NCBI GenBank assembly: GCA_023807065.1 | Contig: JAJJLU010000442.1 | Location: 1-44,737, forward strand | DNA from: Isotricha intestinalis | Lineage: Eukaryota > Ciliophora > Litostomatea > Vestibuliferida > Isotrichidae | DNA length: 44,737 nt | Reading direction: 5' to 3' | Shown here: piece by piece, positions 27,533-37,101 of the stretch | How the letters are laid out: each line of letters begins with the position of its first letter | Position numbering within the stretch: the stretch's first letter is position 1 | Translations under genes and position numbers: made by a program | The notes under the pieces: generated by a model | The model's database searches: none | What the model was told of the DNA's origin: nothing | What the model saw: only the letters and a program-made list of their open reading frames with translations

Positions 27533-29794
27533 ATGTCTTCAAAGATTCCAAAAAATGTAGAAGAACTTCAAAATTTGAAAAATATGGTAAATAATAATGT
27601 AATTGAAATGATAAAACCTTCAATAAAACAAAAGTCAAATGAAAATGTCTTAAAATTTATGGATGTAATAAAAGAAAGACCCGAAAGTTGGTTTGAATTT
27701 ATTTCAATTGCAATATTTCATCAAAATTTTCAAATAATGAAATATATGATAGAAACTTTCAGAATAGTACCTTCACATAATCCATCATTAAATGCTTTAA
27801 ATTTTTATAATGATATTTTACCAGATAATTCGGAGTTAAAAATCAAAGATTATAAAGAACTTTATTTAGATTTTGATTGTCCTTTTATTCTTCAAGCTTG
27901 TATTGGGGGAGATGAAGAAATATTTTTATATTTGATGAAACATCAATTTGGAAAAAATTTATTGGATGTCAATGGTTTCATTGGTTTATCTAAAAAATAT
28001 AAAAATGCTTTTACTTCAAATTTAATTGGTGCTTGTTGTTATTATGGAAGACATAAATTATTAGAATATTTAATTAAAAATTATAAATTTAATTTAGATT
28101 TTCCTTCAATAGAAAGAAAAGCAAAAAATAAACATTCAGGATTTATAAAAGAATATACTGGTTTAACTCCAATTTCATTGGCAATTTTATCAGAAATTGC
28201 AAAAGAAGACGATGTAATTAAAATAATTAAATTATTAAATGAATCAAACTGTAGTTTAACCCAAACAGACTTTTTCGGAAATAATATATTACATATTGCA
28301 GTTAAGAGAGGAAAATTAAAAATTATTAAATTTATATTTGAAGAATTAGAAATTGATGATTTACCAAAAGAAACAAATAAAGAAGGACAAACTCCAATGG
28401 CAGTTGCTCAGCTTTTAAATAAAAAAGAAGTATTAGAATATTTAAAGAAAAAAACTGAAATTGTAGATGATAAATTAGAACAAGAATTATTACAATTAAT
28501 TGAAAGTTCTCATAAGAAAAATCAAGGAAAGAAAAGAAAAGGAAAAAAAAATGATAATATTCCTTTATTAAATACAGGAGGATATCAAGAATCTTTACAA
28601 ATTTCAAAAATTAAAGAAAGTAATAAAAATAATTTAAGAGAAATTTTGGAAAACAATGAAAAAACAAAAAAAAATCAAAAAGAAAGTGAAGAAGAAGAAA
28701 ACGAAGAAAAGGAATATGAAGAAGAAGAAGAAGAAGAAATTGAAAAAAATAAAAATAATAAGAGAGGAAATAGTTATGGATATAAAAATAAAAACTATAA
28801 TGACAATTATTATTATGATAAAAGTGGATATAACAATAATAATTATTACAATAAAAATAAAAGGGGAAATTCTTATTATAATTATAATGATTCATATAAA
28901 AGAGGAAATGCATATTATAATGATAATAATTATTATGAAAATGAAAAAGAAAAACAGGGTTCTCAAACTGAATTAAAAAATAATAATGATAATGAGGAAG
29001 AATATAATTATATAATTGGTCTTAATAAAAAAAAACAAAAGAAAAATAAATATAAAAACAAAAATTATAATAAAGAAGAACCAAATAAAATAATTGTAAA
29101 AGAAATAAAAGAAAATATTCAAATCGAAGAACCAGAAAAAACAACAGAAATAGAAATTGAAATAAAACCAAAAGAAGAGGATAATAAAAATATAAAAAAT
29201 AAAGTAATAATAGAAGAAAAAAAAGAAAATGAAATAATAAAAGAAGAAATTGAAATAAAACAAGAAACAAATGAAATAAAAAAAGAAAAAAAAAAACAAG
29301 AAATTGAAAAAAAAGAAGATTTCATAAAAAAAGAAATTGAACAAGAATATGATGATGATGGTTATGATGATGATTTTCTTCCTGAAGATAATGAACAAGA
29401 AAATAATGTAAATACTCAGCCTCAAATACAAATGAAAGATGATTCTGATTATATGAATCTTTATAATAAATATAATGAATTACAAAGAAAATTTGAAAAT
29501 ATTTCTAAAGAAAAAGAAGAATTAGAAAATTATATTAAACATTCTTATTTAGCAAATAAAAGGAATAATCAAAATATTTTATCAACTGAAGAAAATATTA
29601 ATGATTTATTATATTTAGCTAATAAAGAATTAGAAGAAAAGAATAAAATTATTGAAGATTTAAATAACAAAATCGCTATGAATGATTTAACTAATATCCA
29701 AAATTTTTCACTTTCAAAATTAAAAAATCTTAGGGAAAAATTTTCGGAAAACCTTAAAAAAATAAATGAAGCATTTGATACATATAATAAATGA
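27533..29794 (+). CDS. ankyrin-repeat protein with low-complexity and coiled-coil C-terminal half
   Basis: 753 residues. Residues 1-310 are ankyrin-like. Clear repeats are FDCPFILQACIGGDEEIFLYL (about 118-138), LIGACCYYGRHKLLEYLIKN, TGLTPISLAILS and NNILHIAVKRGKLKIIKFIF (about 248-267), followed by EGQTPMAVAQLLNKKEVLEYL. Such repeats bind other proteins. Residues about 325-620 are low complexity: acidic Glu runs, then an Asn/Tyr-rich stretch with three RGN(S/A)Y motifs, then Lys/Glu repeats. Residues about 640-753 form a coiled coil (YNELQRKFENISKEKEELEN and the last 40 residues). No catalytic domain. The partner is unknown. The Tyr/Asn/Gly-rich part may behave like an RNA-binding or condensate-forming tail, which is speculative. 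The stop is TGA, evidence that TGA terminates here. Confidence 0.8.
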   Translation: MSSKIPKNVEELQNLKNMVNNNVIEMIKPSIKQKSNENVLKFMDVIKERPESWFEFISIAIFHQNFQIMKYMIETFRIVPSHNPSLNALNFYNDILPDNSELKIKDYKELYLDFDCPFILQACIGGDEEIFLYLMKHQFGKNLLDVNGFIGLSKKYKNAFTSNLIGACCYYGRHKLLEYLIKNYKFNLDFPSIERKAKNKHSGFIKEYTGLTPISLAILSEIAKEDDVIKIIKLLNESNCSLTQTDFFGNNILHIAVKRGKLKIIKFIFEELEIDDLPKETNKEGQTPMAVAQLLNKKEVLEYLKKKTEIVDDKLEQELLQLIESSHKKNQGKKRKGKKNDNIPLLNTGGYQESLQISKIKESNKNNLREILENNEKTKKNQKESEEEENEEKEYEEEEEEEIEKNKNNKRGNSYGYKNKNYNDNYYYDKSGYNNNNYYNKNKRGNSYYNYNDSYKRGNAYYNDNNYYENEKEKQGSQTELKNNNDNEEEYNYIIGLNKKKQKKNKYKNKNYNKEEPNKIIVKEIKENIQIEEPEKTTEIEIEIKPKEEDNKNIKNKVIIEEKKENEIIKEEIEIKQETNEIKKEKKKQEIEKKEDFIKKEIEQEYDDDGYDDDFLPEDNEQENNVNTQPQIQMKDDSDYMNLYNKYNELQRKFENISKEKEELENYIKHSYLANKRNNQNILSTEENINDLLYLANKELEEKNKIIEDLNNKIAMNDLTNIQNFSLSKLKNLREKFSENLKKINEAFDTYNK

Positions 29795-29957
29795 ATTAAT
29801 ATTCCAAATAAAAAAAAATAAAATTAAATATTTACTTAAAAAATAAAAAATAAATAATCAATGAAAAAAATATATAATAATGAAAATTATCCAAAAAAAA
29901 TTTTTAAAAATTATAAAACCCAAAAAATAAATAAAAATATTTATTAAAAAAAATCAA

Positions 29958-31211
29958 ATGTCGGAATTACCTCAAACATCACCATCTCTTCGTGACCAAC
30001 ATGTACCTCAAGACCAAGTAACAAACAACAATAATCAACAAATACAAATATCTCAAAATGTGAATGTTCAAAACCAAGATTCCTTAAATACATCTCAAAT
30101 ATCATCAACAACAGCATCATCGACAATAACACCTAATACTAATCATAATGAAGATGTATCTCGAATAATAGAATGGGTGAATCAAATAAAAGATGAAAAG
30201 ACAAGAGAAAATGCTTTAGGTGAATTATCTCGAAAAAGAGAAAGTTTCAATGATTTAGCATTATATATATGGTATTCAACTGGGACAGTTTCAACATTAT
30301 TACAAGAAATAATTTATACTTATCAATTATTAGCACCTCCAAAATTAAATATTCTCACTTCAAATAGAGCTTGTAATGTTTTAGCTTTATTTCAATGCGT
30401 TGCTGCTCATCATGAAACAAGACCTGCTTTCTTAGCTGCTCAAATTCCTATTTTTTTATATCCTTTTCTTAATACTGTTAATAAAACTAGACCTTTTGAA
30501 TATTTAAGATTAACTGCACTTGGTGTTATTGGTGCTCTTGTTAAAGTTGATAATCCTGATGTCATTGCTTTTTTATTAAGTACTGAAATCATTCCTTTAT
30601 GTCTTAGAATTATGGAAAGAGGAAGTGAATTAAGTAGAACTGTTGCTACTTTTATTGTTCAAAGAATATTATTGGATGAAAATGGATTAAAATATATTTG
30701 TGGTACTGCTGAAAGATTTTATGCTATTTCTTCTGTTTTAGCTAACATGATGAATAGTAATCCTAGTCAAAGATTAATTAGACATATTATTAGAGCTTAT
30801 GCTAGATTAGCTGATAATCAATTAGTTAGAAGTATTTTAAAGGAAAATATTCCTCCTATTATGAAGGATGAAACTTTTATTAATAATTTAGATGATTCTA
30901 GTAAAAAGTGGATGATTAATTTAAATAAGTCACTTACTGAAAAAAGTCCTATTTCACCTCAAATTATTACTAATAATAATATTAATGTTAATCCTGGAAA
31001 TAATTTAAATATGAATATGAATATGAATATGATGATGAATCCTATGAATATTCAAAGCCAACAAGGATTTATGATGCAACAACCTGGAAATGATTTTCCT
31101 TATGGAATGTATAATGATTCATATATGAATAAGAATATTTATATGGGAAATCAACAAGGGAATAAAAACTATGGAAATATGAATCCATTTTATAATAATT
31201 ATAAGAATTAA
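29958..31211 (+). CDS. CNOT9 / Rcd1 / Caf40 subunit of the CCR4-NOT complex
   Basis: 417 residues. Residues about 68-330 are the conserved Rcd1 armadillo-like domain: IIEWVNQIKDEKTRENALGE, then WYSTGTVSTLLQEIIYTYQL, SNRACNVLALFQCVAAHHET, RPFEYLRLTALGVIGALVK, TEIIPLCLRIMERGSELSRT and LIRHIIRAYARLADNQ, all very close to the animal and yeast proteins. CNOT9 binds NOT1 and provides peptide-binding grooves that recruit mRNA-decay adaptors. The N-terminal 65 residues are Gln/Asn/Ser/Thr-rich; the C-terminal 85 are Asn/Met-rich with many MNMN repeats. The CCCH protein at 1923-2582 belongs to a class that uses this complex. The stop is TAA. Confidence 0.97.
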   Translation: MSELPQTSPSLRDQHVPQDQVTNNNNQQIQISQNVNVQNQDSLNTSQISSTTASSTITPNTNHNEDVSRIIEWVNQIKDEKTRENALGELSRKRESFNDLALYIWYSTGTVSTLLQEIIYTYQLLAPPKLNILTSNRACNVLALFQCVAAHHETRPAFLAAQIPIFLYPFLNTVNKTRPFEYLRLTALGVIGALVKVDNPDVIAFLLSTEIIPLCLRIMERGSELSRTVATFIVQRILLDENGLKYICGTAERFYAISSVLANMMNSNPSQRLIRHIIRAYARLADNQLVRSILKENIPPIMKDETFINNLDDSSKKWMINLNKSLTEKSPISPQIITNNNINVNPGNNLNMNMNMNMMMNPMNIQSQQGFMMQQPGNDFPYGMYNDSYMNKNIYMGNQQGNKNYGNMNPFYNNYKN

Positions 31212-31461
31212 AAATAATTAGAGTGTTATTTTATGAAAACAATTTTTAAATGATGTAAATATATATAATTATTAATATGATGAATTCTTTTATATATTAT
31301 TATTATTTACATAATTTCTAAACTTTATTTTGAATCAATGATTTGGAGATGTTTTTTGATTATTTAGGATTATACTTTTTAATTTAAAATAAAATATATG
31401 AATAGGAATCATTTTTTAAAATATACAAAATTAATTACTTAATTTAATCATTTTTTAATTA

Positions 31462-33291
31462 TTAACTAAAATTTTTAATTTGTTCCTTCAAAAAATTATT
31501 TTCTTGTTCAAGAGAATAATTTTTCACAGTTAATTTTCCTAATTCATCTTGTAAATGAAGTATAACAGAATAAAATTTTTTAGTAATAGCTTGAAAATCC
31601 TCCTTATTTCCAATACCATTAATACTTCCAAAATTACTAATAATATTTTTATTACTATTCCTATTTAAATCATGACTTTTTCCTCTTCTATTATTATTAT
31701 CTTTATAATTAATTAAAACTCCATTATTCCCAAATAGTCTTTTTTTATTCCCATCAACTTTTTTACTATAATTACTTTGATTTAAATTAAAACCAATTTG
31801 ACTTTGAGTATCATCCTTATTAAATTTCTTAGTATCAATTTTTTCATTTTTCATAGGTTGAGTTCTAATAATCATAGCTCTGGAAGCGAATTGAAGAGTG
31901 CTATAAGTTTCATCACAATTAGCAGTAAAAGGACTAACACAAGCAATAATATAAGTTTTAGAATTTCCTCCTAAACACTCTGATAAAATTTCAGTTAATT
32001 TACTATCTCTATAAGAAACATAAAAATTACCATTGTTAGTTTTATTATTATTTACATTATAATTTAAATATCTGCTTTGTCTACTTAAAGCTTCAATTAC
32101 TCTTCCTAAAGCAGAAATAGATTTATTTATTTCTTTTGCTTCATCTTGATTAATTCCTTCACTTCCAGTTCTAGAAACACTTTCACTTCCTGCTAAATCA
32201 ACAACAGTAAAAATACCTTTTAAATTATGTAAATTATCAGTTATTTCATTAGTTGAATTATTTTTCACTCTTTCTATCCATTTTTGCTTCACTGTTATTT
32301 GTAATATTGCATGAGAACGAGAAGATGTTTTATTCATTATAGTTTGTGCTGTCATTCTATAATTTATTCCATTATCAATTGCGGATAATAAACTTTTTTC
32401 ATTTTCTACTTCTTTTTTTATTAAATTTTTTACATATACTTTACCTTCTTTATTTCTTGCAATACTTAAAGAATTTTCTATTGATAAATTTTTACTTTCT
32501 TTCCCTAATTTAAATTGAGGTTTATCAGCATTAAATATAACATCTCCATTTTTTTCATCTAATAAATCTGTAATTTGATTTAAATAAACTTGCATAAATG
32601 ATATAAAAACAGAAATATGTTTCTTTCCTTTATTTTGAGCTTTATATTCAAAAATTTGATGAATTGCTCTTTGAACAATTCCTTGATTAATATTATATAA
32701 TTGTTTATCACTTTCAATTACACTTTTACCAAATATTGTATAAGATTTTCCACTTCCAGTTTGACCATAAGCCATTATTGTTCCATTATAACCTTTAAAT
32801 ACATCTTTTACTAATTTTTCTCCAAATGAATAATATAATGATTCTTGTGTACTTTTTTCATTAAAAACTTGATCAAATGTCATTTCATAATCATTATCTG
32901 TTTTTTCATTTCTCAATAATATTTTATTTGATTGTGTTTGAAATATACATGGTTTTAATTCTTCATCTGTTGTTAATTCTAATGTATCATTTGGAACTTT
33001 TGGTCTTATTCTTATTATAATATTAAATCTTTGGTTGTCTTTTCTATTCTTATTTTGCTGAAGTCTTATTGCCATATTTTGATTGTTTTCTGTGTTTAAA
33101 TTTTGATTATTGAATTCTTTATTTTGTTGAAAAGAATTATTTTCATTTATTTGATTATTATTATTCATACTTTGATATTGCTCATTATTAAATTCATTAT
33201 TATTATTATTTGTCGCTTTTAAATTATTATAAACACTATCTTGATTTAAATTCCCAGAAGACATATTTTGTCTTCCATCAAATTCATTCAT
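31462..33291 (-). CDS. kinesin motor protein, N-terminal motor
   Basis: 609 residues. Residues 1-85 are Asn/Gln-rich. The motor domain (about 88-480) is complete: NIIIRIRP opening strand, P-loop GQTGSGKS at 176-183, switch I NKTSSRSH at 320-327, switch II DLAGSE at 365-370, the YRDSKLTEIL microtubule-binding helix, and the closing QFASRA. It should hydrolyse ATP and move on microtubules. The stalk is short, about 120 residues, with a basic linker (GKSHDLNRN) and one coiled coil (about 570-605), so it may be a small dimer or use a partner. The subfamily cannot be fixed by eye. It is divergent from GET3, with 84 bases between start codons. The stop is TAA. Confidence 0.95.
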   Translation of the reverse strand: MNEFDGRQNMSSGNLNQDSVYNNLKATNNNNNEFNNEQYQSMNNNNQINENNSFQQNKEFNNQNLNTENNQNMAIRLQQNKNRKDNQRFNIIIRIRPKVPNDTLELTTDEELKPCIFQTQSNKILLRNEKTDNDYEMTFDQVFNEKSTQESLYYSFGEKLVKDVFKGYNGTIMAYGQTGSGKSYTIFGKSVIESDKQLYNINQGIVQRAIHQIFEYKAQNKGKKHISVFISFMQVYLNQITDLLDEKNGDVIFNADKPQFKLGKESKNLSIENSLSIARNKEGKVYVKNLIKKEVENEKSLLSAIDNGINYRMTAQTIMNKTSSRSHAILQITVKQKWIERVKNNSTNEITDNLHNLKGIFTVVDLAGSESVSRTGSEGINQDEAKEINKSISALGRVIEALSRQSRYLNYNVNNNKTNNGNFYVSYRDSKLTEILSECLGGNSKTYIIACVSPFTANCDETYSTLQFASRAMIIRTQPMKNEKIDTKKFNKDDTQSQIGFNLNQSNYSKKVDGNKKRLFGNNGVLINYKDNNNRRGKSHDLNRNSNKNIISNFGSINGIGNKEDFQAITKKFYSVILHLQDELGKLTVKNYSLEQENNFLKEQIKNFS

Positions 33292-33375
33292 TTTAATTTT
33301 TTTTTCATAAATTTAATTTTTTTCATTTAATATTTTTAAAAATCATAAAAAATATTATTTCTAAAAGATAATAGC
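33292..33375. promoter_or_regulatory. 84-bp bidirectional promoter region, kinesin/GET3
   Basis: Only 84 bases lie between the start codons of the two divergent genes. The region is A/T only apart from a few bases and has a TTTTTTTCAT run next to the kinesin start. Both core promoters and leaders must overlap here. Motifs are not identifiable. Confidence 0.5.
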
Positions 33376-34377
33376 ATGGAAAAATTATTTGAACCAAATT
33401 TAAAAAATATATTAGAACAAAAGACTTTAAAATGGTTATTTGTAGGTGGAAAAGGGGGAGTAGGAAAAACCACAATTTCAACATCATTAGCAATTCTTTT
33501 TTCCCATTATAGAGAAAGTGTATTAATAATTTCTACTGATCCAGCACATAATTTATCTGATGCTTTTAATCAAAAAATGGGTAAAGAACCAACATTAATA
33601 AAAAATTATACTAATTTATATGGCCTTGAATTGGATCCTAGTAATGAATCAGAAAATATATCTAAAATAAATCAAATATTTAATATAAATCCAAATAATA
33701 ATAATGAAAATCAATCTCAATTTAATTTTGAAAGTAATCCTTTATTAAAAAATATGAAATCATCTTTTCCTGGAATTGATGAAGCAATAAATTTAAAATA
33801 TTTAGGAGCTTTAATAAATGATTCTAAATATGACTTAGTAATTTTTGACACAGCTCCTACAGGACATACTTTAAGATTTTTAGAAATGCCTTCAATTATT
33901 GGAAAATCACTTGAAAAAATGCTTCAATTAAAAGCTCAATATGGAACTATGATTCAAAGTGTTGCTTCAATGTTTAATAATCAATTTGAAAATTTATTTG
34001 ATAAATTTTTTTTAACTATGTATGATTTAAAAAAATCTTTAGAATTAACTGCTGAAATGTTCAAAGATCCTAATAAAACTTCCTTTATTGCTGTTTGTAT
34101 TCCTGAATTTTTATCTGTTTATGAAACTGAAAGATTAATTGAAGCTTTGTATAAAGATGATATTGATATTAGAAATATTGTTGTTAATCAAGTTTTAGTT
34201 AATGAAAATAATTGTAAAATGTGTAAAACTAGAATGAAAATGCAAGGAAAATATTTGGAACAAATTTATGAAATGTTTGAAGATTTTCATATTGTTAAAA
34301 TTCCATTACAAAAAAATGAAATAAGAGGAACAGAAAATTTAGAAAATTTTGGTAAATTTTTACTTAACTCCAATTAA
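33376..34377 (+). CDS. GET3: GET3/ArsA-family ATPase, tail-anchored protein targeting factor
   Basis: 333 residues, the normal eukaryotic length. GET3 (TRC40) receives tail-anchored membrane proteins and delivers them to the ER through ATP-driven opening and closing of a dimer. The deviant Walker A KGGVGKTT is at 26-33, the switch I-type STDPAHNLSDAF at 53-64, and the FDTAPTGHTLRFLEMP switch II near 157-172. The zinc-binding CxxC of the dimer interface is CKMC near 280-283. The helical substrate-groove region (about 190-225) contains methionines (MLQLKAQYGTMIQSVASMF) as in the family. All catalytic residues visible are intact. It is divergent from the kinesin gene. The stop is TAA. Confidence 0.97.
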   Translation: MEKLFEPNLKNILEQKTLKWLFVGGKGGVGKTTISTSLAILFSHYRESVLIISTDPAHNLSDAFNQKMGKEPTLIKNYTNLYGLELDPSNESENISKINQIFNINPNNNNENQSQFNFESNPLLKNMKSSFPGIDEAINLKYLGALINDSKYDLVIFDTAPTGHTLRFLEMPSIIGKSLEKMLQLKAQYGTMIQSVASMFNNQFENLFDKFFLTMYDLKKSLELTAEMFKDPNKTSFIAVCIPEFLSVYETERLIEALYKDDIDIRNIVVNQVLVNENNCKMCKTRMKMQGKYLEQIYEMFEDFHIVKIPLQKNEIRGTENLENFGKFLLNSN

Positions 34378-34727
34378 ATAAGAAAATATTAATTTAAATA
34401 ATAATTTAAATTTTAAAATTAATTCAATAAAATGAAATATTAGATTTCAAAAACTTTAAGGAGAAAGAAACTAATCAAAAAAATTCAATCCCCAAGGAGA
34501 TAATCTCCAACTTTATCATCATTTCATTGTTTTTTGAGGAAGAAGATGAGAAATAAAAGATAATATCAAACTTATTTAGATTAGTATATATAGGTACAAT
34601 ATATTCATTAGAGAAGATATAATCCCAAAAAAAATAACATAAATAACGAAATCAATGAAAAGAAGTGAAAGTTGCATAATAACAAGCAAAATTAAATTTA
34701 ATTCTTAATAGGAGAGGTTATAGATAA
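34378..34727. other. intergenic, slightly G/C-richer, possible coding debris
   Basis: Compared with other spacers this one has more G and C. One frame (34478-34556) reads NSIPKEIISN...LFFEEEDEK, reminiscent of the hinge-proximal part of CAMK-type kinases, but stops soon. A short perfect inverted repeat GGAGAT-A-ATCTCC lies at 34496-34508. Confidence 0.35.
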
Positions 34728-34853
34728 GGTAAAGTTGGGTCTTTACATATTTTATCTACAAAATTATTAAGAAATTTTGTTTTATAAGGGAAATTTATTA
34801 CTTTTCCCGTATTAATGTAGATGTTTGTTGGAGTGTAAAATATTTTCTCATAA
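34728..34853 (+). pseudogene. possible decayed protein kinase fragment
   Basis: One frame reads GKVGSLHILSTKLLRNFVL, stop, GKFITFPVLM, stop, MFVGV. The layout parallels the activation-loop-to-helix-F part of CAMK-type kinases (KVGTPYYMSPEVLxGxYxxKxDxWSxGVxxY). The resemblance is positional and no catalytic motif is intact, so this is a weak call. Two short inverted repeats overlap it (GTAAAG/CTTTAC at 34729-34746 and GGGAAA/TTTCCC at 34788-34808), so a structured RNA cannot be excluded. Confidence 0.3.
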
Positions 34854-35210
34854 AGTATACGATACACCTACAACAATTAGGGATTGTGATAATACTTTAT
34901 ATTAAAACTTCAAGCATTTAATTCCTGATTAAGTATTATTGGGAAAGAATAGTAAATATATTTTTAAAAGTTTTCTGAAGATTTGAAAAATTATAATCTG
35001 AAGATGATTTTTGATATCAATAATAATCAATAATTTCATTTAAAAAATGTATTTGAGATTTTTAAAATATTAGAGTGTCATTTATGTTTTGAAATATTTT
35101 CTTATAGAATTTAAAATGAAATATTAAAATTTTAAATTCATTTTTTAAAAGATTAAAATAATTTAAAAAAAATAAAATAAAGAAATAATAGAATAAAATT
35201 ATTTAAAAAA
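34854..35210. other. intergenic upstream of VPS26
   Basis: 357 bases, A/T-rich, presumably containing the VPS26 promoter. No remnant recognisable beyond the kinase-like debris to its left. Confidence 0.4.
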
Positions 35211-36125
35211 ATGAATTTTTTTTCATCCTTCTTTTCAAAACCCTCTGTAGATATATTAATAGATGAACAAATAAATCGTAGAAAATTATATTTACGTGAT
35301 GAAGATTATAATAGGGTAATTCTTCCAGCATTTTATGATAAAGAACATGTAACAGGAGCTGTTCAAGTTAATTTAACATCAAAATCATTTGATCATAATG
35401 GAATAAAAATAATGTTATTAGGTTTAATTCAAAGTACAACAGATAAAAAAAATGAATCTCAATTCATAACATTAACAAAAGAATTATGCCCTGCAGGAAA
35501 ATTAGTGAATCAAAATAATAAATTTCCCTTTGCTTTTAATAATGTTGAAAAACAATATGAAAGTTATCGTGGAATTGAATTTAATGTTAGATATATTTTA
35601 AGAGTAATAATATCATGTTCTTTAAGAAATTTAACATGGGAAAGAGAATTTGGAGTAGCAAGACCTGAAACAAAAGAAATATTAACAACATTAAATGATC
35701 CTATTAAAATGGATGTTGGAATTGAAGATTGGTTACATTTAAGTTTTGAATTAGATAGAACTAAATATAGTACTAAAGATGTTATTACTGGAAGAGTAAC
35801 TTTTAAAACAGTTTCTATGAAATTAAAATTGATGTTATTACAAATTATAAGAAGAGAAACAATTATTGGAGGAGAAATGGATAATGCTGTTTTATGTAAA
35901 TTTGAAATCATGGATGGTGGTCCTATTAAAAATGAAATTGTTCCTATTAGATTTTTTTTAAGCCCTTATGAATTAACTCCTACTTATATTAATGTTAATA
36001 ATAAATTTTCTGTTAAATATTATGTTAATATGGTTTTATTTGATGATAAGGATAAAAGATACTTTAAACAACATGAAATTGTTCTTTATAGAATTCCTAG
36101 AATTCCTCCAGTTTTCAATTATTAA
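35211..36125 (+). CDS. VPS26: VPS26, retromer subunit
   Basis: 304 residues, the usual length of about 300-330. VPS26 is the arrestin-fold subunit of retromer, which binds VPS35 and sorting nexins on endosomes and returns receptors to the Golgi or surface. Family hallmarks are present in order: DILIDEQ near the start, YDKEHVTGAVQVNL, the SFDHNGIKIMLLGLIQ strand, FPFAFNNVEKQYESYRG, VRYILRVII, EIEDW-type (VGIEDWLHLSFELDRTKY), GRVTFKTVSMKLKLMLLQII, and PIRFFLSPYELTPTY followed by FSVKYYVNMVLFD. The C-terminal tail ends shortly after the last strand, so the long acidic tail found in some animals is absent. The stop is TAA. Confidence 0.96.
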   Translation: MNFFSSFFSKPSVDILIDEQINRRKLYLRDEDYNRVILPAFYDKEHVTGAVQVNLTSKSFDHNGIKIMLLGLIQSTTDKKNESQFITLTKELCPAGKLVNQNNKFPFAFNNVEKQYESYRGIEFNVRYILRVIISCSLRNLTWEREFGVARPETKEILTTLNDPIKMDVGIEDWLHLSFELDRTKYSTKDVITGRVTFKTVSMKLKLMLLQIIRRETIIGGEMDNAVLCKFEIMDGGPIKNEIVPIRFFLSPYELTPTYINVNNKFSVKYYVNMVLFDDKDKRYFKQHEIVLYRIPRIPPVFNY

Positions 36126-36352
36126 TTAGATATTTTATTTAAAACTTAGTTATTTAAATGATTAAAATGATATTTAATTAATGAAAAAATAATAAAAGAT
36201 TTTAAATTAAAAAATGAGTTTTAAAAAATAAAAATAAAAACAATAAAATAAATATCACTAAAATTAAAGAGTAACATTGATTTTGCATCTATTTAAATTA
36301 TATAGTAATATTATTGGTTCATTTTTTTATTTAATAAATAATTATATAAATT
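36126..36352. other. short spacer between VPS26 and a pseudogene
   Basis: A/T-rich spacer with nothing recognised. It holds the VPS26 3' UTR. Confidence 0.35.
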
Positions 36353-37101
36353 CTAAATCACTAATTTTCTACAAAAAGGATTATCAGTTAAAGTAATTCT
36401 AAGAGATTGTCCTGCATCTCATAATTAATTATAAAAAAATTGACCATCATGTTGATTTATAATATATAAAAATACTTCTATTGAATTGAAATAGGATAGC
36501 CCTGAATAATTTTTTGTGTTCATCATGTCAAAAAATCTTATTTATTTCCTTTTTTAAATTCAATAATTGGAGTATTTAATTGATATGATTCAACTTCTTT
36601 TGAATTTAAATCACCTATAATAGTATTTAACATATAATTATTATTTAGATATTTTTTATCAATTTCATTTTTTCTCAAATATCTTTTTGAATTCAATATC
36701 TGAATCGTCTAATTATTGATTCATATTAATTCTTTTTTTTCAAATAAATTTCCAACAATATATAAAAATCTACAAGGAATAATTAATTGTTGAGTTTCTT
36801 TCTTCTTTTGAAATTCTTCCTCTTTTATTAATATATTTAATAACAAAATGGGATTATTATATAAAATATTTATCAATTTAAAAAGAATATTTATTTGTCT
36901 TGTTTTTATTGAACTTCATTTTTATCTCCATTTTAAAACATCGAATTTTGTTTTCTTTGAAATATTTTAAAACAAAAACTAAATTATCAAAGTTAATAGT
37001 GATTTTGATTTTCCAAAAAGGATTAATATATTTATTACTTTAGCATCATAAATTTTATTTAACTCTTCATGAAGTTCTTTTTTTGTTCTTACAAAACGCA
37101 T
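36353..37101 (-). pseudogene. decayed protein gene, family unknown
   Basis: Coding character is plain on the minus strand. From ATG 37101 one frame runs about 200 codons (MRFVRTKKELHEELNKIYDA..., ETQQLIIPCRFLYIVGNLFE, LNTPIIEFKKG) with a handful of internal TAA, TAG and TGA codons. After one frameshift near 36525 a second frame continues: NTKNYSGLSYFNSIEVFLYI, INQHDGQFF, DAGQSLRITLTDNPFCRKL, ending at TAG 36353-36355. Every internal stop sits where a CAA/CAG (Gln) or TGG (Trp) codon would read naturally. I do not recognise the family; it looks like an all-helical cytosolic protein. Together with the frameshift, the stops argue for a dead gene rather than a recoded one. Confidence 0.65.

Noticed and set aside
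28973..29431. Long Phe-rich minus-strand frame opposite the ankyrin gene
   Set aside because: It is the antisense of Lys/Glu-rich low-complexity codons (AAA, GAA read as TTT, TTC). The sense strand has recognisable ankyrin and coiled-coil sequence.
34496..34508. Perfect GGAGATAATCTCC inverted repeat as an operator or terminator
   Set aside because: Six-base arms in a nuclear genome occur by chance, and no context supports a regulatory role.
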